Source: Bradyrhizobium macuxiense (GTDB taxonomy: Bacteria > Pseudomonadota > Alphaproteobacteria > Rhizobiales > Xanthobacteraceae). Taken from it: a stretch of DNA of 64,000 nucleotides. Location: positions 372,001 to 436,000 of the forward strand of contig NZ_VITY01000002.1 of NCBI RefSeq assembly GCF_007993935.1. Direction: 5' to 3'. The position numbers and the translations under genes are program-made. The notes under the pieces were generated by a model that worked only from the letters and a program-made list of their open reading frames with translations, had not been told where the DNA came from and did no database searches. Of the stretch, positions 51,573 through 60,066 are shown one piece after another (the first letter of the stretch is position 1; every line of letters begins with the position of its first letter).

Positions 51573-52628
51573 TCAGGCCGTCGCGAGCGGCCGGACCCGG
51601 AGCGCGCCGCGCAGGCCGGCGCCGGTGCCGAGCATGATGCCGGCGATCGCGATGAAGGATGACAGCGACAGCGTCGACAGGCCGGTCAGCCCCTGCCCGA
51701 CCGAGCAGCCGAACGCCATCACACCGCCCGCCCCCATCAGCGCGGCGCCGCTGGCCGAGCGCAGCATGTGCTGCGGCGACCGATAGCCTTCGAGTTGGAA
51801 GCGTCCGGTGGCAATCGCCGTGATCAGGCTGCCGGCAAACACGCCGAACACGGTGACGATGCCGAAATTGAGCGTCGAGCCGGTCGACAGCATGACGTAT
51901 TGCAGCGCGTCGGCGATCGGCGCGATGAAGGTGAGCGACGTCACCGGCACCGGATTGAAATCATCGGCGCCGAGATAGCCGGTCGCGTACCAGCCGCCTG
52001 CGACCAGCAGGCCGACGATCAGGCCGGCTGCGATCTGACCCGGCGACTTGCGGAACGGGGCATGGGCAAAGGCGAAGATGATCAGGATGGCCGCGATCAC
52101 CGAGGCCGCGACCATCCGCGCCGGCACCGCACCGATGCCGATGTTCGCGAGCAGCGCCGGCACCGAATTGGCTGATAGCGTCGCCTGCGAGGCCTGCACC
52201 ATCGCGATCCGGGCCGGGGCGATCAGGCCCTTCAGCGTCATCTCGGCGACAATGCCAAGCACGATCACAACAACGAAGGAACGCAAATTGCCGCGCCCGA
52301 GCAGCACCAGCGCCCGCGAGCCGCAGCCGTTCGACAGCACCATGCCGTAACCGAACAACAACCCGCCGAGGAACATCACCGGCGCCGAGAAGGACGGTTG
52401 CAGATAGATCGACTTGCCGAGATCGACGAGACCAGCCGCCGCCAAGAGCTGCGAGGCCGCGATCGCAATCCCCATTGCCAGCGCGTAGGTGCGCGCCAGC
52501 CGGCCGTCGCCCTCCGCCCACCAGCCGCGCAGGCCGCTCATCATGCAGAAGCCGCTGAGCAAGCCGACCGAGCCATAGATCAGGCCGATGATCAGGGCAG
52601 CGAAGATGACGATGGTGGCGGGGTCCAT
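51573..52628 (-). CDS. YeeE/YedE family sulfur transporter (TsuA-like)
   Basis: Membrane protein of 351 residues with about nine to ten helices in two inverted repeats. Each half carries the conserved cysteine motif: SNGCGSRALVLLGRGN (C102) and AFGCSVGQGLTGLS (C308), and an additional C28 in SGFCMMSG. In TsuA these cysteines relay thiosulfate across the membrane. Here no TusA-like/TsuB partner gene is beside it; thiosulfate or another reduced sulfur species is the likely cargo. Start at 52628 (MDPATIVIF). Confidence 0.9.
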   Translation of the reverse strand: MDPATIVIFAALIIGLIYGSVGLLSGFCMMSGLRGWWAEGDGRLARTYALAMGIAIAASQLLAAAGLVDLGKSIYLQPSFSAPVMFLGGLLFGYGMVLSNGCGSRALVLLGRGNLRSFVVVIVLGIVAEMTLKGLIAPARIAMVQASQATLSANSVPALLANIGIGAVPARMVAASVIAAILIIFAFAHAPFRKSPGQIAAGLIVGLLVAGGWYATGYLGADDFNPVPVTSLTFIAPIADALQYVMLSTGSTLNFGIVTVFGVFAGSLITAIATGRFQLEGYRSPQHMLRSASGAALMGAGGVMAFGCSVGQGLTGLSTLSLSSFIAIAGIMLGTGAGLRGALRVRPLATA

Positions 52629-52645
52629 GGAAGTCCCTCAGGGTT

Positions 52646-52730
52646 CGTCATTGCGAGCGAAGCGAAGCAATCCATATCACCGCAACAAGAGAGAGTGGAT
52701 TGCTTCGTCGCTTCGCTCCTCGCAATGACG
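52646..52730. repeat. dispersed palindromic element, family A, copy 8
   Basis: Short arm first. It lies between two minus-strand genes: it ends 5 bases before the stop of the oxidoreductase and starts 17 bases before the sulfur transporter. Confidence 0.9.
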
Positions 52731-52735
52731 GTGAA

Positions 52736-53767
52736 TTACGGCCGTAGGATCACGCGGTCGCGCGACGAGCCCGCGACGGCAACGAATGCCGCCTTGGCCT
52801 GTTCCAGCGGATAGATCGCGCTTGGCTTGATCGGAAACGGCTTGAGATGCCCGCCGGCAAAGCCCGGAGCGAGTTCGCGCAGCACCTCTCCGGTCGCAAC
52901 CGACGACAGCGCGAGCGTGTCGATGCCGACATAGGTGTGCTGGCCGCGGTAGAATTCGAGGATGTTGAACTGCACGATGCGGTCGACCGCCGCGATCAGG
53001 ATCTGCCGGCCGCGCAACGCCAGCGACTTGTGCGCGGCCTGGAAATAGGGATCGCCGACCGTGTTGTAGACGATGTCAGCGCCCTTGCCGCCGGTCAGCT
53101 CACGTACACGCGCCGCAACATCTGTGGCGGAAGCATCGATCACCTCGACCGGCGCATTGCTGTGCCCCTCATAAGGCTCGCTCTTGCGCACCACGCCGAT
53201 CACGCGTGCGCCGTGCCAGCTCGCGATTTGCACTGCGGCTTGCCCGACCTTGCCGTTGACGCCCATCACAAGCACGGTCTCGCCCGCCTTCGGAATGCCT
53301 GCGCGGCGCAGGCCTTCCATCGCGGTGACAAAGGGCACGCCGATCCCGGCGGCTTCGTCCCAGGAAATGCCGGCGGGTTTTTCCACCACGGCATCGGCCT
53401 CGACCACCAGATGCGTGGCGTGGGTGCCGTCGCGACGGATGCCGAGGTCGCCGGATGAGCCGAGCACCTCGCGCCCGATCAGGCCGGACGGACCGTCGAT
53501 CACGACGCCGGCGTAGTCGCGGCCGGAGGTGCGCGGGAATACGGCATAAGGCATCAGCCCGGTCGCGGCTTTCACGTCAGACGGATTGACCGCCGCCGCC
53601 TTCACCTCGATCAGGACATCGTTGTCGCCGCGCGACAGTGCATGGGTCTCCAACACCGGCGCCACCGCCGCCGCGTTCTCCGCCTTGGCCAGCAGGCGGA
53701 CGCAGCGGGCGTCGACGGGATGACGGTTGGCTTGCAGGGCCGGCATGAGTATTCCAGTCTTGATCAT
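52736..53767 (-). CDS. zinc-type alcohol dehydrogenase/quinone oxidoreductase
   Basis: MDR-superfamily reductase of 343 residues. The N-terminal GroES-like domain has EVKAAAVNPSDVKAATGLMP and RTSGRDYAGVVIDGP; the Rossmann domain has VLVMGVNGKVGQAAVQIASWHGARVIGVVRKSE, a variant GxxGxxG NADPH motif. Catalytic zinc cysteines are absent, as in quinone reductases. Start 53767 is the longest; ATG 53746 (MPALQAN) is equally possible and no clear Shine-Dalgarno decides. Single gene, bounded by family A copy 8. Confidence 0.88.
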   Translation of the reverse strand: MIKTGILMPALQANRHPVDARCVRLLAKAENAAAVAPVLETHALSRGDNDVLIEVKAAAVNPSDVKAATGLMPYAVFPRTSGRDYAGVVIDGPSGLIGREVLGSSGDLGIRRDGTHATHLVVEADAVVEKPAGISWDEAAGIGVPFVTAMEGLRRAGIPKAGETVLVMGVNGKVGQAAVQIASWHGARVIGVVRKSEPYEGHSNAPVEVIDASATDVAARVRELTGGKGADIVYNTVGDPYFQAAHKSLALRGRQILIAAVDRIVQFNILEFYRGQHTYVGIDTLALSSVATGEVLRELAPGFAGGHLKPFPIKPSAIYPLEQAKAAFVAVAGSSRDRVILRP

Positions 53768-53845
53768 GAAGTGCGACCTGATGGCCTCAGGCCATGACTA
53801 ATCGACTGACCGATCAATTCAAGGGGCTTGTTGAGGCCGGCAAAG

Positions 53846-55276
53846 TTAGAGCTTCGGTGGCGGGGCCACGCCCAGGATCGCCTCGATCGTTAGACCAAGC
53901 CCAAGCAGCCTGGCATCGCTGCCGACCGGACCATCGAGCTCGAGCCCGACTGGCAGGCCATCAGGCGTCATGCCGGCATAAAGCGACAGCCCCGGCAAGC
54001 CGGCATTGCTGCCGGGATCGGTGTTGCGGATCATGGTGCCGAAGGTCGGCACCGGCTCGCCGCCATTGACCGACATCTCGCCGGACCCGGTCTTCTCGTC
54101 GATGACCGGCGCCGGCGCGACCGTGGTCGGAAACAGGATCGCGTCCAGTTTGTTGTCGCTGAGATACGCGGCATAGATCGCCTGCAGCGCCGGCCGCTGC
54201 ACCTTGATCGCATCGTCATAGGCGGCGCCGAAGGCGTCCGCCGTGATGGCACCGAAGGCGCCGACGACGTCCGGACTGGCGACACCGGCCGCGATGTCGG
54301 ACAGCGTGATCCCCTCGATCCCGGAGGCGACAAGCCAGGCCGGGATATCGGCGATCGGTTCATGCAGCGCGACGACGAAGGACACCTTGCCGTTCTGCTC
54401 GAACAGGTCGGGCATGTCGACATCGACCAGCACCGCACCATCAGCGGTGAGCCGTGCGCAGGCTGCACGGGCGACGGCCTCGACATCGCGATCGAGGCCG
54501 CTCCAGAAACAGGCGGGAATGCCGAGACGCACGCCGCGCAGCGGAATGGCTGTGGCCTGCGGCGTGTCTGTGATCACGGCATCGAGCAGCGCGACATCGG
54601 CGACGGTACGTCCCATCGGGCCGACGGTGTCGCGGGTGTGGCTGATCGGAACCACCTGGTTGTCGTCATGATAGCGCCGCTCGGCGCCGCCATTGCCGAC
54701 CGAAGGCCGGAGCCCCACGGTCCCGGTCAGCGCCGCGGGCACGCGGGTCGAGCCGCCGGTGTCCGAACCGAGGCCGCAGGTGGTGATGCGCGCAGCGATC
54801 GCAGCCGACGTTCCGCCCGACGATCCGCCGGGAATCCGGCTGGTGTCGTAGGGATTGCGCACCGGCCCCGCGAACGGCGCGAGATTGGTGCTGGTGATGC
54901 CGAAGGCGAGCTCGTGCAGGTTGGTCTTGCCGATGACGATAGCGCCGGCGTCGAGCAGCTTTTGCAGCGACGGCGCATTGCGCGCAGGCCGCGCGTGTTG
55001 CAGTGCCGGCGTGCCGCCCGACGTCGGCAGATCTGACGTGTTGATGTTGTCCTTGACGACGATCGGAAGCCCGGCCAGCGCGCCGGTCCGCTTCCCGGCA
55101 TCGACCTCGCGCGCCGCGGCAAGCGCGCCGTCGCGGTTGAGCACGATGAAGGCATTGAGGTGCTTGAGCCGCTCGGCACGATCGAGCGCCGCCTCGACGA
55201 CTCTGACCGCCGTTACCTTCTTGCCGCGGATACCGGCAACGATCTCCGCAGCGGTTGCTTCGTTGGTATCGGCCAT
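53846..55276 (-). CDS. amidase, mandelamide/indoleacetamide hydrolase-like
   Basis: Amidase-signature enzyme of 476 residues. K75 (GLPIVVKDNI), S152 (PGGSSGGTSAAI) and nucleophile S176 (GSDTGGSTRVPA) form the catalytic triad with the normal 24-residue serine spacing. The segment TSGGTPALQHARPARNAPSLQKLLDAGAIVIGKTNLHELAFGITSTN and C-terminal FGTMIRNTDPGSNAGLPGLSLYAGMTPDGLPVGLELDGPVGSDARLLGLG resemble mandelamide and indoleacetamide hydrolases that release arylacetic acids. It lies 36 bases downstream of paaK on the same strand, suggesting phenylacetamide as source of phenylacetate (inference). Confidence 0.88.
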   Translation of the reverse strand: MADTNEATAAEIVAGIRGKKVTAVRVVEAALDRAERLKHLNAFIVLNRDGALAAAREVDAGKRTGALAGLPIVVKDNINTSDLPTSGGTPALQHARPARNAPSLQKLLDAGAIVIGKTNLHELAFGITSTNLAPFAGPVRNPYDTSRIPGGSSGGTSAAIAARITTCGLGSDTGGSTRVPAALTGTVGLRPSVGNGGAERRYHDDNQVVPISHTRDTVGPMGRTVADVALLDAVITDTPQATAIPLRGVRLGIPACFWSGLDRDVEAVARAACARLTADGAVLVDVDMPDLFEQNGKVSFVVALHEPIADIPAWLVASGIEGITLSDIAAGVASPDVVGAFGAITADAFGAAYDDAIKVQRPALQAIYAAYLSDNKLDAILFPTTVAPAPVIDEKTGSGEMSVNGGEPVPTFGTMIRNTDPGSNAGLPGLSLYAGMTPDGLPVGLELDGPVGSDARLLGLGLTIEAILGVAPPPKL

Positions 55277-55312
55277 GGAGACCCCGCGCCCTCTTGCATT
55301 GCGGGCGAGAGG

Positions 55313-56644
55313 CTATTCTTTCGGCCGCTTGTCGTAAACCCGTTTCGCCTTGCCGAGCGAACGCTCCAGCGTCTCGGGCGCGACGACGCGGACGCGGGTG
55401 GAGATGCCGATCGTGTTCTTGATGAAGGCTGCGACCTTCTCGGCATGCGCGGTCAACCCTGCACCGTCCCAACTCTCGGGCCGGGCCTCGGCGAGCACCG
55501 TCATCTCGTCCATGCGGCCCTCCCGCGTGAGCTCGATCACGAAGTGACCGCCGCACCAGTCGGTCGCCAGCAAGGCCTCCTCGATCTGGGTCGGGAACAC
55601 GTTGACGCCGCGCAGGATGATCATGTCGTCGGAGCGGCCGGTCACCTTCTCCATCCGCCGCATGCCGGGCCGTGCCGTGCCCGGCAACAGCCGCGTCAGG
55701 TCGCGGGTGCGGTATCGGATGATCGGAAAACCTTCTTTTGTCAGTGAGGTGAACACCAGTTCGCCCTTCTCGCCATCACCGAGCACCTTGCCGGTCAGGG
55801 GATCGATCACCTCGGGGTAGAAGTGATCCTCCCAGATGTGCAGGCCGTCCTTGGTCTCCACGCATTCCTGCGCGACGCCAGGGCCGATCACTTCCGACAG
55901 GCCGTAGATATCTGTGGCGTCCATGTCGAAGGCCTGCTCGATCTCGACGCGCATCGCGTTGGTCCAGGGCTCGGCGCCGAAGATGCCGAACTTCAGCGAC
56001 GATTTGCGCGGGTCGAGGCCCTGCCGCTTGAACTCGTCGAGGATCGCCAGCATGTAGCTCGGCGTCACCGTGATGATGTCCGGCCGGAAGTCGTTGATGA
56101 GCTGCACCTGCCGCTCGGTCATGCCGCCGGAGATCGGGATGACAGTGCAGCCGAGCCGCTCGGCGCCGTAATGCGCGCCGAGGCCGCCGGTGAACAGGCC
56201 ATAGCCATAGGCATTGTGCATCAGCATGCCCTTGCGGCCGCCGGCGGCGCGGATCGAGCGCGCCATCACGTCAGCCCAGGTGTCGATGTCGGCCCTGGTG
56301 TAGCCGACCACGATCGGTTTGCCGGTTGTGCCCGAGGATGCATGGACCCGCACCAGCTGCTCGCGCGGCACCGCGAACATGTTGAAGGGATAGTTGTCGC
56401 GCAGGTCGGTCTTCACCGTGAAGGGAAACCTGGCGAGATCGGAAAGCTGCTTGAAGTCTGTCGGATGCACGCCCGCGGCGTCGAAGCTTTTCTTGTAGTG
56501 CGCGACATTGTCATAGGCATGCTTGAGCGACCAGGCGAGCCGCTTGGTCTGCAGCGCCATGATCTCGTCGCGCGAGGCGCGCTCGGCCGCATCGAGCTCG
56601 GCGCGATAGCCGCTGTCATTAACTCTGAGCTTTGCCGTTGCCAT
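55313..56644 (-). CDS. paaK: phenylacetate-CoA ligase PaaK
   Basis: AMP-forming ligase of 443 residues that activates phenylacetate to phenylacetyl-CoA. ATP motif SSGTTGKPIVVGYT (103-116), FGAEPWTNAMR, YGLSEVIGPGVAQEC, and the later domain GMRRMEKVTGRSDDMIILRGVNVFPTQIEE and SLGKAKRVYDKRPKE (catalytic lysine near the end). Length equals typical PaaK. GAGGAAA lies upstream of the ATG. Third block of the paa locus after paaABCDE and paaI; immediately followed by an amidase gene. Confidence 0.96.
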   Translation of the reverse strand: MATAKLRVNDSGYRAELDAAERASRDEIMALQTKRLAWSLKHAYDNVAHYKKSFDAAGVHPTDFKQLSDLARFPFTVKTDLRDNYPFNMFAVPREQLVRVHASSGTTGKPIVVGYTRADIDTWADVMARSIRAAGGRKGMLMHNAYGYGLFTGGLGAHYGAERLGCTVIPISGGMTERQVQLINDFRPDIITVTPSYMLAILDEFKRQGLDPRKSSLKFGIFGAEPWTNAMRVEIEQAFDMDATDIYGLSEVIGPGVAQECVETKDGLHIWEDHFYPEVIDPLTGKVLGDGEKGELVFTSLTKEGFPIIRYRTRDLTRLLPGTARPGMRRMEKVTGRSDDMIILRGVNVFPTQIEEALLATDWCGGHFVIELTREGRMDEMTVLAEARPESWDGAGLTAHAEKVAAFIKNTIGISTRVRVVAPETLERSLGKAKRVYDKRPKE

Positions 56645-56663
56645 CGACGTTTCCTCTGAAGCC

Positions 56664-57119
56664 CTATGCCTTGATGTCCGTGTCAGGCAGCCAGCTGCCT
56701 TGTATCACGCGCGAATGTCCGCGGAATTCGGCGATCACGCTGTCACCGGCGGTGACGCGCACGTCGTAGATTCCCGAGCGGCCGCTGCGCGAGATCTCGC
56801 GCGCGATCGCCACCAGCCGGTCGCCGAGCTTGCCGGGCCGGATGAACGTGACGCTGCCCTGCGCCGCCACCGCGCGATCGTTATGGCTGTTGCAGGCAAA
56901 CGCGAACGCGGAATCCGCGAGGGTGAAGATATAGCCGCCGTGGCAGATGCGCTGGCCGTTGACCATGTGCGGCTGCACGGTCATCGTCATCGTCGCATGC
57001 CCCGGCTTGATCTCGACGAGCTCCATGCCGAGGCCCTTGCTGGCGTCGTCTTCCTTCCACATCGCATCCGCGCAGGCGCGGGCGACATCTTGGGGCGATA
57101 GCGTGGCCTTCACGTTCAC
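56664..57119 (-). CDS. paaI: hydroxyphenylacetyl-CoA thioesterase PaaI
   Basis: Hotdog-fold thioesterase of 151 residues. The active-site helix region MVNGQRICHGGYIFTLADSAFAFACNSH (about 51-78) includes the HGG and downstream acidic residue of PaaI. It hydrolyses ring-hydroxylated phenylacetyl-CoA, a rescue step when the epoxide pathway stalls. The start is GTG at 57119, with AGGGAG six bases upstream; ATG at 57121 would be out of frame. Lies 19 bases before paaK. Confidence 0.94.
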   Translation of the reverse strand: MNVKATLSPQDVARACADAMWKEDDASKGLGMELVEIKPGHATMTMTVQPHMVNGQRICHGGYIFTLADSAFAFACNSHNDRAVAAQGSVTFIRPGKLGDRLVAIAREISRSGRSGIYDVRVTAGDSVIAEFRGHSRVIQGSWLPDTDIKA

Positions 57120-57205
57120 ATCGAACTCCCTGTGCGCGGGCCCGTTGCAACGGGCCTCTTGGTGTCAGTGTTGGGCGCGACGCTTGGCACGTCAACGCTA
57201 CTTCC

Positions 57206-57285
57206 GTCATTCCGGGGCGATGCGCAGCATCGAACCCGGAATCTCGAGATTCCGGGTCTGGTCCTTCGGACCATCCCGGAATGAC
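57206..57285. repeat. palindromic element, family H
   Basis: Outer arms GTCATTCCGGG / CCCGGAATGAC and an inner perfect 22-bp palindrome centred on CTCGAG (57235-57256). It sits within the paa locus between paaI and paaE. Confidence 0.85.
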
Positions 57286-57292
57286 ATCAAAA

Positions 57293-58369
57293 TCAAACGT
57301 GGTCGTAGTCGACCACGACCTTCTCGGAGCACGGCTTGGCCTGGCAGGTGAGGATGAACCCCGCCTTCAGCTCCCACGGCTCCAGCGAATAATTCAGATC
57401 CATCGGCGCCTCGCCCTCGACCAGCTTGGCGCGGCAGGTCGAGCACATGCCACCCTTGCAGGCGAACGGCAGATCCATGCCGGCGCGCAGCGCGGCGTCG
57501 AGGATCGACTCGCCGTCGGCCACCGGCACCTCGCGGCGCTTGCCGTCGATGATCAGTCCGGCGATCGCCTTCGGCGGCGCGCCGGCGGGAACGACGACTT
57601 TCGGGCGCGGCTTGCCGCCGAATTCCGAGACGAAGCGTTCGACATGGATGCGCTCGTCGGCGATGCCGATCTCGCGGCAGGTCGCCTCGATGGTCTCGCT
57701 CATCGCGGCCGGGCCGCAGACGAAGACGTGATCGACGGTTGAGGCCGGCACCAGCGAGCGCAGCAGCACCCGCACCTTCTCACCATCGAGCCGGCCGTGC
57801 AGGATCGGGATGTCCTGCTCCTCGCCGGAAATGACGTGGAACACCGAGAGCCGCTGCATGAAGCGGTCCTTCAGCTCCTCCAGCGCCTCGCGGAACATGA
57901 CGCCTTCGGTGGAGCGGTTGCCGTAGAACAGGAAGAAGCGGCTGTCCGGCTCGCGCGCCAGCACGCCCTTGATGATCGAGAGAATCGGCGTGATGCCGCT
58001 GCCGGCAGCGAAGCCGACAAAGGTCCGCGCCTCGTCAGGCGCGTGGGCAACGCCGAAGCGGCCGGTCGGCGTCATCACGTCGAGCTCGTCGCCGGCCTTC
58101 AGCTCGTCGGCGGCCCAATTCGAGAACGCGCCGCCGTCGACCTTCTTCACCGCGATGCGCAGCTCGCCGTCGTCGGGGCCGGAGCAGATCGAATAGGAGC
58201 GGCGAACCTCCTCGCCGTCCATCGTGGTGCGCAGTGTCAGATACTGGCCGGGCGTGAAGCGGTAGTCGCCTTGCAGATCGTCGGGGATCGCAAAGGTCAT
58301 CGAGATGGCGTCCGACGCCTCGCGGCGCAGATCGCTGACGGACAGACGGTGAAAGCGCGGGGTCGACAT
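57293..58369 (-). CDS. paaE: phenylacetyl-CoA epoxidase reductase PaaE
   Basis: Reductase subunit of 358 residues (E. coli PaaE is 356). FAD motif RRSYSICSGPD, NADPH-binding domain GFAAGSGITPILSIIKGVL and VFVCGPAAM, then a C-terminal plant-type 2Fe-2S ferredoxin with FACKGGMCSTCRAKL and ILTCQA (four cysteines). It passes NADPH electrons to the PaaABC diiron epoxidase. ATG 58369 is two bases after the paaD stop; an in-frame GTG at 58381 overlaps paaD and is less likely. Confidence 0.96.
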   Translation of the reverse strand: MSTPRFHRLSVSDLRREASDAISMTFAIPDDLQGDYRFTPGQYLTLRTTMDGEEVRRSYSICSGPDDGELRIAVKKVDGGAFSNWAADELKAGDELDVMTPTGRFGVAHAPDEARTFVGFAAGSGITPILSIIKGVLAREPDSRFFLFYGNRSTEGVMFREALEELKDRFMQRLSVFHVISGEEQDIPILHGRLDGEKVRVLLRSLVPASTVDHVFVCGPAAMSETIEATCREIGIADERIHVERFVSEFGGKPRPKVVVPAGAPPKAIAGLIIDGKRREVPVADGESILDAALRAGMDLPFACKGGMCSTCRAKLVEGEAPMDLNYSLEPWELKAGFILTCQAKPCSEKVVVDYDHV

Positions 58370-58371
58370 GG

Positions 58372-58875
58372 TCAATGACACTTGAAGTAATCGAAGGGTT
58401 CACGGCAGCTCTTGCAACGCCACAGCGCCTTGCAGGACGTCGAGCCGAATTCGGAAAGTAGTTCGGTGTCGCCCGATCCGCATTGCGGGCAGGTCACCTG
58501 CTGCTCACCGAACAGCGCGCGGCGCGAGGAGCCCGGCTGCGGCGGCGCGATGCCGTATTCTTTCAACTTGCGGCGGCCGTCCTCGCTCATCCAGTCGGTG
58601 GTCCAGGCCGGCGACAGCACGGTGCGAACCTTCGGCGCATGAATGCCTTCGCGCTCCAGCGCGAGCTCGATCTCGAGCGCGATCATGTTCATCGCGGGAC
58701 AGCCGGAATAGGTCGGCGTGATCGCGACCTCGACATGACCGTCGTGCACCGCGACATCGCGCAGCACGCCAAGATCGGCGATGGTCAGCACCGGAATTTC
58801 CGGATCGACCACCTGCGCAGCCGCGCTCCAGGCGCGCCGGCGCAGATCGGCATCGCTGAGCGCAACCGTCACCAT
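58372..58875 (-). CDS. paaD: phenylacetyl-CoA epoxidase subunit PaaD
   Basis: Protein of 167 residues. The N-terminal MIP18/DUF59-like domain has QVVDPEIPVLTIADLGVLRDV and ITPTYSGCPAMNMI with the reactive cysteine; the C-terminus is cysteine-rich (CPQCGSGDTE...CKALWRCKSCREPFDYFKCH), a zinc-ribbon-like tail. It supports Fe-S/diiron maturation of the epoxidase. Its start overlaps the end of paaC by seven bases. Confidence 0.95.
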   Translation of the reverse strand: MVTVALSDADLRRRAWSAAAQVVDPEIPVLTIADLGVLRDVAVHDGHVEVAITPTYSGCPAMNMIALEIELALEREGIHAPKVRTVLSPAWTTDWMSEDGRRKLKEYGIAPPQPGSSRRALFGEQQVTCPQCGSGDTELLSEFGSTSCKALWRCKSCREPFDYFKCH

Positions 58876-59645
58876 GTTGCCCCCGGGAAGGTCCGCTGCA
58901 GGGATTGCAACTCGCTGAGCAGATGGCCGAGATGCTCGCTATGGCTGCCGACGCGACCGCCCTGCTGCATCCAGTCGCTCTTCGGCAGCGCCAGCGTTGC
59001 CTCGTTGACGATACCGGTGACGGTCTTCAGCCAGCGCGCCTTGAGCGTCGCCGGATCAATTGCGATGCCGGCGTCGATCAGGCCTCGCTCGCCGTCGTCG
59101 ACCGCGAACATCTCGCCGGTATAGGCCCAGAGATCGTCGATCGCAGTCTGCGCGCGGCGATGGCTCTCCTCGGTGCCGTCGCCGAGACGGACGACCCATT
59201 CCGACGAATGCCTGACATGATAGGCGCTTTCCTTCTCCGACTTCGCCGCGATCGCGGCAAATGTCGGATCGGAGGAAGCCATCATCGCGCGCCAATAGAG
59301 ATCGGCGAAGGCCGCATAGAAGAACTGCCGCACCATGGTGCGGGCGAAATCGCCGTTCGGCTGCTCGACCAGCAGCAGGTTGCGGTACTGCCGGACGTCG
59401 CGCAGATAGGCGAACTTGTCCTCGTCGTTGCCGCGGCCTTCGACCTTGGCGGCATAGGTATAGAGCTCGCGGGCCTGACCGAGCAGGTCGAGACCCATAT
59501 TAGCGAGCGCCATGTCCTCTTCCATCGCCGGCGCATGGCCGCACCATTCGGACAGCCGATGGCCGAGGATCAGCGCATCGTCGGCGCGGCGCAGTGCATA
59601 GAGCATCAGCGGCGTTTCGGAGACTTCGATATTGGCGACGGTCAT
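58869..59645 (-). CDS. paaC: phenylacetyl-CoA epoxidase subunit PaaC
   Basis: Structural subunit of 258 residues, ferritin-like. Family stretches: LGHRLSEWCGHAPAMEEDMALANMGLDLLGQARELYTYAA and EKESAYHVRHSSEWVVRLGDGTEESHRR. It pairs with PaaA and holds it but lacks a full metal site. The start at 59645 (MTVANIEVSETPLMLYALR) is right for the family; the longer frame to 59747 runs through a palindromic repeat and is rejected. It begins 121 bases after paaB ends, the only wide gap in paaABCDE. Confidence 0.95.
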   Translation of the reverse strand: MTVANIEVSETPLMLYALRRADDALILGHRLSEWCGHAPAMEEDMALANMGLDLLGQARELYTYAAKVEGRGNDEDKFAYLRDVRQYRNLLLVEQPNGDFARTMVRQFFYAAFADLYWRAMMASSDPTFAAIAAKSEKESAYHVRHSSEWVVRLGDGTEESHRRAQTAIDDLWAYTGEMFAVDDGERGLIDAGIAIDPATLKARWLKTVTGIVNEATLALPKSDWMQQGGRVGSHSEHLGHLLSELQSLQRTFPGATW

Positions 59646-59669
59646 TTGATCAACTCGCTCATATTTTTT

Positions 59670-59752
59670 CGTCATTGCGAGGAGCGGAGCGACGAAGCAA
59701 TCCACACTTGCTTTGCGGTCCGATGGATTGCTTCGCTCCGCTCGCAATGACG
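59670..59752. repeat. dispersed palindromic element, family A, copy 9
   Basis: Long arm first. Interrupts the paaABCDE operon between paaB and paaC. Confidence 0.92.
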
Positions 59753-59765
59753 AGCGGAGGCGCAG

Positions 59766-60053
59766 TCACATATGCCCGACTTCGTCGGGGACATCGTAGA
59801 AGGTCGGGTGGCGGTAGATCTTGGATTCCGCCGGCTCGAACATCATGCCCTTCTCGGACGGATCGGACGCGGTGATCGCGTTCGACGGCACCACCCAGAT
59901 CGACAGCCCCTCGCCGCGACGGGTGTAGATGTCGCGCGCGGCCTGCAGCGCGAGCGTCGCGTCGGCCGCATGCAGCGAGCCGACATGCTTGTGCGCGAGG
60001 CCGTTGCGGCTGCGGATGAAGACTTCCCAGAGCGGAACGTTCGGCGTGGCCAT
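59766..60053 (-). CDS. paaB: phenylacetyl-CoA epoxidase subunit PaaB
   Basis: Small subunit of 95 residues, the same length as E. coli PaaB. LWEVFIRSRNGLAHKHVGSLHAADATLALQAARDIYTRRGEGLSIWVVP is the family core, ending in FYDVPDEVGHM. It bridges PaaAC modules. ATG 60053 is 13 bases after paaA; longer frames upstream are inside paaA. Confidence 0.96.
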   Translation of the reverse strand: MATPNVPLWEVFIRSRNGLAHKHVGSLHAADATLALQAARDIYTRRGEGLSIWVVPSNAITASDPSEKGMMFEPAESKIYRHPTFYDVPDEVGHM

Positions 60054-60066
60054 CTTGAGCGCTCCC

